This document shows positions 1 to 4,862 of a DNA stretch of 9,536 nucleotides, one piece after another (positions within the stretch are counted from its first letter, which is position 1; every line of letters starts with the position of its first letter). The translations under genes and the position numbers were made by a program. The notes below the pieces were generated by a model. That model had not been told where the DNA came from. It was given only the letters and a program-made list of their open reading frames with translations, and searched no databases. The DNA comes from CAZKRU01 sp964555235 (GTDB lineage: Bacteria > Verrucomicrobiota > Verrucomicrobiia > Methylacidiphilales > CAMAQI01). The stretch lies in the NCBI GenBank assembly GCA_964555235.1, contig CAZKRU010000114.1, positions 1 through 9,536 of the forward strand, given 5' to 3'.

Positions 1-5
1 TCCAC

Positions 6-62
6 GGGCTCAAACGAGTTTGAGTCCGATGGATCGATCCTGAAAAGGGCTCCAGAGAGCCC
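6..62. repeat. Cluster of three palindromes
   Basis: Arms 6-15 and 18-27 (core CTCAAAC / GTTTGAG, one G-T wobble) form a near-perfect inverted repeat. It is followed by the perfect palindrome GGATCGATCC at 31-40 and the hairpin GGGCTC-CAGA-GAGCCC at 47-62. No T-run follows, so an intrinsic terminator for an upstream gene is not supported. This could be a REP-like intergenic element or the structured tail of a gene beyond the left edge. Confidence 0.45.
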
Positions 63-85
63 GCCTCCAACTTGGGATTCTTACG

Positions 86-112
86 TTTCGTCTCTTTCGC
101 GTGTTTCGCGGG
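86..112. repeat. Degenerate 9-base-period array, first copy
   Basis: Three consecutive 9-mers read TTTCGTCTC, TTTCGCGTG and TTTCGCGGG. They share TTTCGnnnn with an exact period of nine. The unit resembles the array at 198-232 and the inverted ones at 2182-2247. Short TTTCG-rich arrays of this kind look familiar from intergenic DNA of environmental bacteria, but that is recollection and was not checked. Confidence 0.5.
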
Positions 113-197
113 CAAAATTCCTGAATTCCTTACTTCCTGCTTTCCTCAGAAAATCCTTTACGAGAGAACGATTTTTTCTGTTTTGAAGACCAATCGG

Positions 198-232
198 TTC
201 TGCAATTCTGTGAATTCTGCGCCTTTTGTGGC
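198..232. repeat. Degenerate 9-base-period array, second copy
   Basis: Units begin TTCTG, TTCTG, TTCTG and TTTTG at 198, 206, 215 and 224, giving spacings of 8, 9 and 9 bases. The consensus TTCTGnGnn is close to that of the array at 86-112 and to CTCTGCGnn at 2221-2247. It ends about 75 bases before the folD start. Confidence 0.5.
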
Positions 233-306
233 CCAATCGCAGTAAGGATCGAGATTGAGGATAATTTTGACTTTTCAAAAGATCGAAAATCGTCTCAAGA
301 TGATTG

Positions 307-1188
307 ATGGCGACGTTGATTGATGGCAAAAAAATCGGGGAACAAATTCACCAGGAAACCAAGGCTCGAGTCGAGAAACTTCGAGCGAAAGGGATTACCC
401 CGGGAATTACCTTTATTCGAGTCGGAGAAGATCCGGCCTCACAAGCTTATGTGCGGATGAAGGGCAAGAAGGCAGCCGATCTCGGGATTCGCTCGGAAAC
501 AGTCGTTCTTCCGGAAAAAACCACCGAAGCCGAACTCCTCACCCTGATTGATCAGTTGAATGCAAATCAAGAAGTGCATGGAATTCTCGTTCAAGCCCCT
601 CTTCCATCACACATCTCCGAAACGGTTATCTTCGCTCGGGTTGATCCCCGAAAAGATGTCGATGGATTTCATCCAGTGAATGTCGGAAAGCTCTTGCTCG
701 GCGACACCACCGGATTTCGGCCCTGCACTCCGGCGGGCGTGCATGAGCTTCTGATTCGCAGTCAAGTTCCAGTTGAAGGCGCTGAAGTCGTCGTTTTGGG
801 ACGTGGCAATATTGTCGGAAAGCCGATGGCTGCCATTTTGGTTCAAAAGGCAAAACAGGCGAACGCCACCGTCACTGTTCTTCACTCCCGCAGTCAGAAG
901 ATCGCCGAGCATTGTCGCCGGGCCGATATCATTGTTGCCGCCATGGGGCAGACTGAATTTGTGAAAGCTGAAATGGTCAAACCGGGAGCCGTCGTCATCG
1001 ATGTCGGAGTCAATCGAGTCGAAGATCCGAAGGATCCTCGCGGATACCGATTGGTCGGAGATGTCGATTTCCAAGCCGTCAGCCAAATCGCCGGAAAAAT
1101 TACCCCGAATCCGGGAGGCGTCGGCCCGATGACCATTGCCATGCTGATGAGCAACACCGTAACCGCTGCAGAAAACCTACAGGCCTGA
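307..1188 (+). CDS. folD: Bifunctional methylenetetrahydrofolate dehydrogenase / methenyltetrahydrofolate cyclohydrolase
   Basis: FolD interconverts 5,10-methylene-, 5,10-methenyl- and 10-formyl-tetrahydrofolate in the cytoplasm, using NADP(+), and supplies one-carbon units for purines and formyl-Met. The 293-residue length is normal for the family. The N-terminal catalytic domain shows the YVxxK motif (Tyr48, catalytic Lys52) and the loop GILVQAPLP. DVDGFHPVNVGKL follows, and the C-terminal Rossmann region has VVVLGRGNIVGKP and the signature PNPGGVGPMTIAML. The family usually has Ser in the GRSxxVGKP loop and here it is Gly; the change is conservative. I chose the ATG at 307; an in-frame TTG at 304 directly precedes it. 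A 10-base direct repeat (GATTGATGGC at 302-311 and 318-327) overlaps the start, and no strong ribosome binding site is visible. The gene is followed after one base by rsmE, so the two are almost certainly co-transcribed. Confidence 0.97.
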   Translation: MATLIDGKKIGEQIHQETKARVEKLRAKGITPGITFIRVGEDPASQAYVRMKGKKAADLGIRSETVVLPEKTTEAELLTLIDQLNANQEVHGILVQAPLPSHISETVIFARVDPRKDVDGFHPVNVGKLLLGDTTGFRPCTPAGVHELLIRSQVPVEGAEVVVLGRGNIVGKPMAAILVQKAKQANATVTVLHSRSQKIAEHCRRADIIVAAMGQTEFVKAEMVKPGAVVIDVGVNRVEDPKDPRGYRLVGDVDFQAVSQIAGKITPNPGGVGPMTIAMLMSNTVTAAENLQA

Positions 1189-1189
1189 T

Positions 1190-1915
1190 ATGAAACGTTA
1201 TTTCTCTGCCCACCCCGAAACGAAACTTCTCGACGAAGCCGAGTCCCACCATTGCACTCAAGTCATCCGACAACGCGTGGGGGATCAGATCACCGTTTTT
1301 GACGGCGCCGGACGCGAATTCAAAAGCACGATTGCCGCCATCGAAAAAGGCCGGGTGCAGTTCAAGGTTCTTGCAGAATCCAAAACCGCTCGGTCCGCTT
1401 CCACCGTTTGCCTCGCACAGGCCCTGGCAAAATCCAAAGCCATGGATCTCATCATCCAAAAAGCAACGGAACTCGGAGTCAGTCGACTCGCCCCGCTGCA
1501 GTCCGAACGAAGTGTTGCGCAAGTCGATGAAGATCGTGCCGAAGCAAAAGTCGAGAAATGGCGTCACATCACGATGGAGGCGGCGAAACAGTGTGGACAA
1601 AATTGGCTCCCCGAAGTTTCTGCTCCTACCTCGATTCGCGATTTCGTCACCAGCGCCAAACCGTTCGGCCTTAAACTCATTGCCTCGCTCCAATCAGAAG
1701 CACAACCCTTAAAAAATGTTCTCCAGGAAAATCGCGCCGCCGCCCTTGCCTCCGGCGTCGTCGTCATGATCGGACCTGAAGGCGATTTCACACCAGCAGA
1801 AATTGGCGAGGCTCGCGCCGCAGGATTCCTTCCCGTCTCCCTCGGCCCTGTGATTTTACGTTCCGAGACCGCCGCCATTTTTGCCCTCAGCGCGATTCTT
1901 TACGATTTGGGTTAA
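1190..1915 (+). CDS. rsmE: 16S rRNA (uracil(1498)-N(3))-methyltransferase
   Basis: RsmE uses S-adenosylmethionine to methylate N3 of U1498 in 16S rRNA of the 30S subunit. At 241 residues it has the usual length. The N-terminal part (about 1-70) matches the PUA-like RNA-binding domain, including the AESHHCTQVIR stretch (residues 17-27). The rest is a SPOUT methyltransferase domain with its trefoil-knot motifs: KATELGV (91-97), EAAKQCGQ (130-137), GPEGDFTPAE (195-204) and LGPVILRSETA (218-228). The start ATG lies one base after the folD stop (TGA-T-ATG), suggesting translational coupling. No terminator hairpin with a T-run is visible directly after the stop. Apart from Cys135 and Gln137 where Ser and Arg are common, nothing is unusual. 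Confidence 0.97.
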   Translation: MKRYFSAHPETKLLDEAESHHCTQVIRQRVGDQITVFDGAGREFKSTIAAIEKGRVQFKVLAESKTARSASTVCLAQALAKSKAMDLIIQKATELGVSRLAPLQSERSVAQVDEDRAEAKVEKWRHITMEAAKQCGQNWLPEVSAPTSIRDFVTSAKPFGLKLIASLQSEAQPLKNVLQENRAAALASGVVVMIGPEGDFTPAEIGEARAAGFLPVSLGPVILRSETAAIFALSAILYDLG

Positions 1916-2043
1916 GAAATTATCACCTTCAGATCTGTTACCACGGAAGACGATCCGAAAAAGCCGGAACGTGGGACCAGTTCGGATTCAAAACAATTCA
2001 TTTTGGTAGAGCAACTTCGACGAGGGCGTCGTACTACAAGCGA

Positions 2044-2074
2044 CTGAATTTACTCTGAGGAGAGCAGGAATACA
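2044..2074. repeat. 31-base dispersed repeat, copy A
   Basis: The 31 bases match 3041-3071 at 29 positions (differences at 2052 and 2062). The shared cores are CTGAATTT, CTCTGAGGA and AGCAGGAATACA. Weaker similarity extends upstream (GACGAGGGCG at 2020-2028 against GATGAGGGCA near 3017-3026), so the real unit may be longer. The two copies have the same orientation and lie on either side of the DUF3592-like gene. Confidence 0.7.
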
Positions 2075-2116
2075 GGAAACAGCTTCCCTTATAGAAAACA
2101 CGAATTCAGTCAGATA

Positions 2117-2135
2117 CCTCCAGCAAAGCTGGAGG
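2117..2135. repeat. CCTCCAGC triloop hairpin, copy A
   Basis: Perfect 8-bp arms CCTCCAGC (2117-2124) and GCTGGAGG (2128-2135) surround an AAA loop. It is nearly identical to the hairpin at 2358-2376. No T-run follows on the plus strand. On the minus strand the hairpin lies downstream of the DUF3592-like gene, so it could protect or end that transcript. Confidence 0.75.
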
Positions 2136-2145
2136 CTTGAATTTT

Positions 2146-2158
2146 CCCCTCAAAGGGG
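2146..2158. repeat. CCCCT triloop hairpin
   Basis: Arms CCCCT (2146-2150) and AGGGG (2154-2158) enclose a CAA loop. It follows hairpin copy A by ten bases. On the minus strand it is followed by AAAATT, so there is no typical terminator T-run. Confidence 0.5.
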
Positions 2159-2180
2159 AGCGTCAATCCACCATCCGTCC

Positions 2181-2248
2181 TCGCGCAGAGTTCGCAGGGG
2201 TCGCCGAGAAGTTTAAAAATCTCTGCGTTCTCAGCGAACTCTGCGCGA
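2181..2248. repeat. Large palindrome made of 9-base-period units
   Basis: The arms at 2181-2195 and 2234-2248 are perfectly complementary over 15 bases (TCGCGCAGAGTTCGC). The left half reads as 9-mers CGCGCAGAG, TTCGCAGGG, GTCGCCGAG (2182-2208). The right half reads CTCTGCGTT, CTCAGCGAA, CTCTGCGCG (2221-2247). Two inverted 9-base-period arrays thus face each other across a short AT-rich centre. An A-run follows at 2248-2255. It would fold into a stable hairpin in either transcript. Confidence 0.7.
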
Positions 2249-2357
2249 AAAAAAATCCGTATTTCTCTTCCGCATTCATCGCATGATGATCTGTTCACTA
2301 GAACACCGCGCGAACTTCCACTCTCATCTCATCCCGGAATCGTCAAACTTTGGGAGT

Positions 2358-2376
2358 CCTCCAGCAGAGCTGGAGG
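2358..2376. repeat. CCTCCAGC triloop hairpin, copy B
   Basis: Perfect 8-bp arms CCTCCAGC (2358-2365) and GCTGGAGG (2369-2376) enclose an AGA loop. On the plus strand TTTACCTTTCTT follows. It lies 14 bases beyond the stop of the minus-strand DUF3592-like gene, a position that fits an RNA 3' end for that gene, although the T-run is on the wrong side for a classic terminator on the minus strand. Confidence 0.75.
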
Positions 2377-2390
2377 TTTACCTTTCTTAA

Positions 2391-2843
2391 TTATTTCAGA
2401 TAGATTATTTCCATTATTTTGGGAGCAATAAAACATCCCGCCAGAGTAAGACTGAAGCAAAGCCAAATCCAATATCCCAAAAATAGATGTACGAAGACCA
2501 AGACATCCGGCTTTTTATCTTCGCCATAGTGAAAAACCTTCACTTTTTCTCCGATGGATCGGGCAGGCGGATTTGATGCGGATCCTGTTACGAAAGTATG
2601 TTTCTTTAAATTAGAGTCCGAGTACTCAATTCGTAGTGCATACGTACTTCCGTCACTATCACTCCTCTCCTCATGCCCAATAACAACACCTGCGCACTGA
2701 TCTGCCCCCTTCAGAGCCACATGCTTGCGTACCATAAAGAATATACATGGAAAAATTGACAGAACCGCAGCGTAAGCAAGAACCTTGAAAAAGATGGCCA
2801 TAATTTTTCCCACAGATTCAACAGCACCACCCTTATTGATCAA
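2391..2843 (-). CDS. Two-helix membrane protein, DUF3592-like
   Basis: The 150-residue product has a hydrophobic segment at about 15-38 and another at about 114-140. Between them is a soluble domain with the pattern expected of DUF3592: AGVVIGHEERSDSDGSTYA (51-69), then RIEYSDSN (71-78), GSASNPPARSIGEKV (87-101) and a following VFHYGEDKKPD. The family has no established enzymatic role; its extracytoplasmic or cytosolic beta-rich domain is thought to sit at the membrane. The start is uncertain. The TTG at 2843 is the most upstream start allowed by an in-frame stop, and it follows a perfect AAGGAGGT at unusually long distance (14 bases). An ATG at 2801 (residue 15) would still keep the first helix. 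The gene stands alone in a repeat-rich island and resembles an accessory gene. Confidence 0.7.
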   Translation of the reverse strand: MINKGGAVESVGKIMAIFFKVLAYAAVLSIFPCIFFMVRKHVALKGADQCAGVVIGHEERSDSDGSTYALRIEYSDSNLKKHTFVTGSASNPPARSIGEKVKVFHYGEDKKPDVLVFVHLFLGYWIWLCFSLTLAGCFIAPKIMEIIYLK

Positions 2844-2857
2844 GATCTAACGACGAT

Positions 2858-2865
2858 ACCTCCTT
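2858..2865 (-). promoter_or_regulatory. Strong Shine-Dalgarno sequence before the DUF3592-like gene
   Basis: On the minus strand this reads AAGGAGGT, a full match to the anti-Shine-Dalgarno sequence. It is the strongest one in the window, where other genes have weak or no sites. The 14-base gap to the TTG at 2843 is longer than the usual 5-10, and the frames in between hit a stop (TAG) one codon before the ATC that precedes TTG. It supports translation of this gene but leaves the exact start open. Confidence 0.5.
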
Positions 2866-2880
2866 GTTCTTGCTGAAAAC

Positions 2881-2938
2881 TGACGACCTATTGAGGAGCC
2901 CGCCGACTTCCTCGGAGAGCTCCTCCTACCAATCGTCA
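2881..2938. repeat. Long interrupted palindrome (cruciform-like element)
   Basis: Nested complementary arms are visible: TGACGA (2881-2886) with TCGTCA (2933-2938), GAGGAGC (2893-2899) with GCTCCTC (2919-2925), and CCGA (2903-2906) with TCGG (2912-2915). Together they could form a long stem with internal loops. This is REP-like or small-MITE-like in architecture. It lies between the DUF3592-like gene and the second 31-base repeat. Confidence 0.6.
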
Positions 2939-3040
2939 CTCGATTCCCATCGAGCTTCGCCTTTCAGGTCCATCCTTTAGATGGCTCCATGTTGTCCCCT
3001 CCCATTGAACAACAGGATGAGGGCACCCTATTGCCAATGG

Positions 3041-3071
3041 CTGAATTTTCTCTGAGGACAGCAGGAATACA
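3041..3071. repeat. 31-base dispersed repeat, copy B
   Basis: This is the same sequence as 2044-2074 with two substitutions and the same orientation. About 970 bases separate the two copies. Since each is surrounded by different palindromes, they look like members of a dispersed genomic repeat family and not a simple recent duplication. Confidence 0.7.
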
Positions 3072-3164
3072 CGAGAGTCCAGATTACTGATGCATGCGAT
3101 AAGGATAGGGCCGTATCCCCCTCTCATTTGCAACAATCGTGCTGATAAGGCTACATCATTACCG

Positions 3165-3193
3165 TTGAGAACCCTTCGAGAGCTGTGTATCGT
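3165..3193 (+). promoter_or_regulatory. Possible sigma-70-type promoter for the DUF1961 gene
   Basis: TTGAGA (3165-3170, five of six bases of the -35 consensus) is followed after exactly 17 bases by TATCGT (3188-3193, four of six of the -10 consensus). Transcription would begin near 3200, just before the operator-like site at 3207-3218. The match is modest and other pairings in this AT-rich stretch are possible. Confidence 0.3.
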
Positions 3194-3206
3194 TGTTTAA
3201 TATGAA

Positions 3207-3218
3207 AAAAACGTTTCA
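3207..3218 (+). promoter_or_regulatory. LacI-family operator-like site
   Basis: AAAAACGTTTCA matches 10 of 12 bases of the symmetric core TGAAACGTTTCA typical of LacI/GalR-family operators (central CG, TTTCA right half-site). The left half is degraded to an A-run. It lies between the candidate promoter and the gene start, where repressors of sugar-use genes often bind. No regulator gene is in the window. Confidence 0.3.
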
Positions 3219-3241
3219 CTGGATTTTATTCCGTTTCTCGA

Positions 3242-3952
3242 ATGAATAATCCCACATTTGTTTTAGGAGAAACTCTTTACCAAAATTCATTTCTTTCTGA
3301 AAAGGATTTGAAAGGGTTTCGTTTGGAAGGAGAAGCGAAATTTAGCTTTCCCAACGGCCGTCTGCGCATGCAGAACGCGCTCGATGAAGGACTTGGTCAG
3401 AAATCAAATTTTGTGATGTGGTGCCCAGAAGACTTTCCCGATCAGGTCTGTTATTCTTGGGATTTTTGGCCGATCCAAGAGCCGGGCCTTTGCATGTTCT
3501 TTTTTTCAGCAAACGGAGCTGAAGGAAAGGACTTATTTGACTCAAGTCTCAAGCCCAGAATCGGCATTTACGAGCAGTATCACCATAGCGATATCAACAC
3601 CTATCATTTATCTTATTTTCGACGCAAGCATCCTCATGAAAGAGCATTCAATACCTGCAATCTTCGAAAGAGCTTTGGGTTTCATCTGGTTTCTCAGGGA
3701 GGAGATCCCATTCCTACGGTGAGCGACGCGTTACCTCCATATCATCTTACCCTTTGGAAATATGGCCCCCGGATTGTTTTTTCGATTCGTCATCAGGACG
3801 AAGAAATAAAAGTCATCGACTGGAATGATGATGGGAAAACGTACGGAGAACTACTTGGGGAAGGAAAGTGTGGATTTCGGCAAATGGCTCCACTGATCGG
3901 CGAGTATGCGAATTTCGTGGTTAGAAAAATTTCCAAGTCGACTCAAGAATAG
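3242..3952 (+). CDS. DUF1961 (YesU-like) family protein
   Basis: The 236-residue product fits the DUF1961 family, whose best-known member is Bacillus subtilis YesU from the rhamnogalacturonan-use cluster. Members have a concanavalin-like beta-sandwich fold and occur in polysaccharide-use loci, but their reaction is not established. The strongest stretch is residues 106-155: RIGIYEQYHHSDINTYHLSY, then FRRKHPHERAFN, LRKSFGFHLV and GGDP. The aromatic-rich YSWDFWP (71-77) lies before it, and the second half has YHLTLWKYG (167-175). No signal peptide is present, so the protein should be cytoplasmic. The ATG at 3242 has no visible Shine-Dalgarno sequence, but the family alignment begins near the N terminus. 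The gene converges on the propeller glycosidase gene, with only 17 bases between stops. Its promoter area carries a LacI-type operator-like site. Confidence 0.85.
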   Translation: MNNPTFVLGETLYQNSFLSEKDLKGFRLEGEAKFSFPNGRLRMQNALDEGLGQKSNFVMWCPEDFPDQVCYSWDFWPIQEPGLCMFFFSANGAEGKDLFDSSLKPRIGIYEQYHHSDINTYHLSYFRRKHPHERAFNTCNLRKSFGFHLVSQGGDPIPTVSDALPPYHLTLWKYGPRIVFSIRHQDEEIKVIDWNDDGKTYGELLGEGKCGFRQMAPLIGEYANFVVRKISKSTQE

Positions 3953-3969
3953 CGGAACCGGGTGGGGTT

Positions 3970-4845
3970 TTACAGAGCGATTAACTCAGCACCACAAATC
4001 GAACTTTCCCCAGCACCCGTATACATCAAATAGATTCGTTCGTTTTCTTGAAATACGGCAGGATCACGAAGCTCACAAACTGGCCCGTGAATCGCCCCTC
4101 GAAGGGAAGGCCGTTGAGGGAGATGACCTCCTTCATATTCCATTTCAGGGCGAAGAATTTCTTGAGGTTCCGAGGGCTTCCAATTTTTCCAATCACCGCC
4201 AAGCGACATCGTCGCAACAAGGATCCGCTCTGGACAATCTTCGACACGACTGCAAAAAATCTGAAGCTCATTCTCCTTTTTTAAAAGGGCGACATGTCGT
4301 TGTCTCGGAATGACCTCAGGCCCTTGCTCGAAGGGTTGAATTCCATCACAAGAACGGAGCAAGAAACCACCACCCGAAGCGCTTGGCGTTTTAGCAATCG
4401 CATACCAGGCTCCCTCATGCGGAAATACCCGAAAATAAAAGGGTCCGAGAACCTCGGAGGAGGCTTTGAAGTAAATTCCATCTCGCGAGATCGCACGAAA
4501 CGTTCTCTGCCCTTGCGCAGTATCCCCATGAAAATACATGATGATTTGCTGGGTAGTATGACAAAGATGAATATCGGGAGAGGCAATGTGAAAACCGCAA
4601 CAGGTCTCCTGAACATTGAGCACCCCTCCTTTGTGAATCGTCCAAGGACCCTGAAGATGATCGGCATAGGCCATGCGTATGTAAGTTCCCCTGTGATGCG
4701 CGAAATAAAGATAGTATTTCCCCAAAGGGCTGGGAATCCATTCTGGAACACGAATCAGGGAAGGACCGTTAATATTATTTCCGATCTGATCATCCATCAG
4801 AGAATGAATGATTGGATTTTGTGGAAATCGAATGGCGCGATACAT
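3970..4845 (-). CDS. Five-bladed beta-propeller glycosidase-like protein (GH43/GH32/GH117 type)
   Basis: The 291-residue protein has propeller-blade repeats of the GH43/GH62/GH32/GH68/GH130 group: NGPSLIRVPEWI (27-38) followed by KYYLYFAHHRGTYIRMAYAD (43-62) and GPW, then IASPDIHLCH (88-97), a central AISRDGIYF, and the C-terminal CELRDPAVFQENERIYLMYT (257-276) plus GAGE. Asp and Glu at the blade starts (Asp91 in SPD, Asp261 in RDP, Glu258) are candidates for active-site carboxylates. I cannot assign the exact CAZy family or the substrate. No signal peptide is evident. I chose the ATG at 4845, where the first blade begins; a GTG at 4881 would add 12 residues and overlap the preceding gene by 19 bases. 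It follows the PEP-CTERM gene by 17 bases, so co-transcription is likely. Confidence 0.75.
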   Translation of the reverse strand: MYRAIRFPQNPIIHSLMDDQIGNNINGPSLIRVPEWIPSPLGKYYLYFAHHRGTYIRMAYADHLQGPWTIHKGGVLNVQETCCGFHIASPDIHLCHTTQQIIMYFHGDTAQGQRTFRAISRDGIYFKASSEVLGPFYFRVFPHEGAWYAIAKTPSASGGGFLLRSCDGIQPFEQGPEVIPRQRHVALLKKENELQIFCSRVEDCPERILVATMSLGGDWKNWKPSEPQEILRPEMEYEGGHLPQRPSLRGAIHGPVCELRDPAVFQENERIYLMYTGAGESSICGAELIAL

Positions 4846-4862
4846 GTATCGTTTCTTAAAAC

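Larger units (their letters stand above)
1..306. other. Non-coding leader region upstream of folD
   Basis: No convincing gene lies here. The first 62 bases contain three palindromes in a row, and two degenerate 9-base-period arrays follow at 86-112 and 198-232. A minus-strand frame of 82 codons crosses the region, but its composition follows the repeats and it resembles no protein I know. No clear sigma-70 promoter or strong Shine-Dalgarno sequence for folD is visible; the AT-rich stretch around 258-290 is the most likely promoter area. Confidence 0.6.
1916..2390. other. Repeat-rich intergenic island, left part
   Basis: No gene is supported over these 475 bases. They contain small inverted repeats (CGACG-AGGG-CGTCG at 2018-2031), the first copy of the 31-base repeat, two CCTCCAGC triloop hairpins, a CCCCT triloop hairpin and the 9-base-period palindrome at 2181-2248. 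A 62-codon minus-strand frame at 2110-2298 consists almost entirely of these elements and is not called. This stretch also forms the downstream end of the DUF3592-like gene and may terminate it. Confidence 0.6.
2844..3241. other. Repeat-rich intergenic island, right part
   Basis: No gene is supported. The region holds the ribosome binding site of the minus-strand gene (2858-2865), the cruciform at 2881-2938, a small hairpin CTCGAT-TCCC-ATCGAG (2939-2954), two further short stems near 2973-3014 (CCATC-CTTTA-GATGG and TGTTG/CAACA), the second copy of the 31-base repeat, and the presumed promoter of the DUF1961 gene. A minus-strand frame at 2936-3136 (66 codons) is built from these elements and is not called. 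Confidence 0.6.

Noticed and set aside
81..329. Minus-strand frame of 82 codons upstream of folD
   Set aside because: It is built from the 9-base-period arrays, overlaps the folD start and has no recognisable protein features or ribosome binding site.
2110..2298. Minus-strand frame of 62 codons
   Set aside because: It coincides with hairpins and the period-9 palindrome, so its amino acid pattern follows repeat DNA.
2044..3071. CRISPR array
   Set aside because: Only two copies of the repeat nearly 1 kb apart, without regular spacers or cas genes.
2936..3136. Minus-strand frame of 66 codons
   Set aside because: It covers short stems and the second 31-base repeat and resembles no known protein.
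1916..3241. Insertion sequence with transposase
   Set aside because: No transposase or integrase coding sequence is present; the only gene is a small DUF3592-like membrane protein.
3953..3969. Bidirectional terminator between the convergent DUF1961 and propeller genes
   Set aside because: Only 17 bases with a poor AACC/GGTT stem; not supported.
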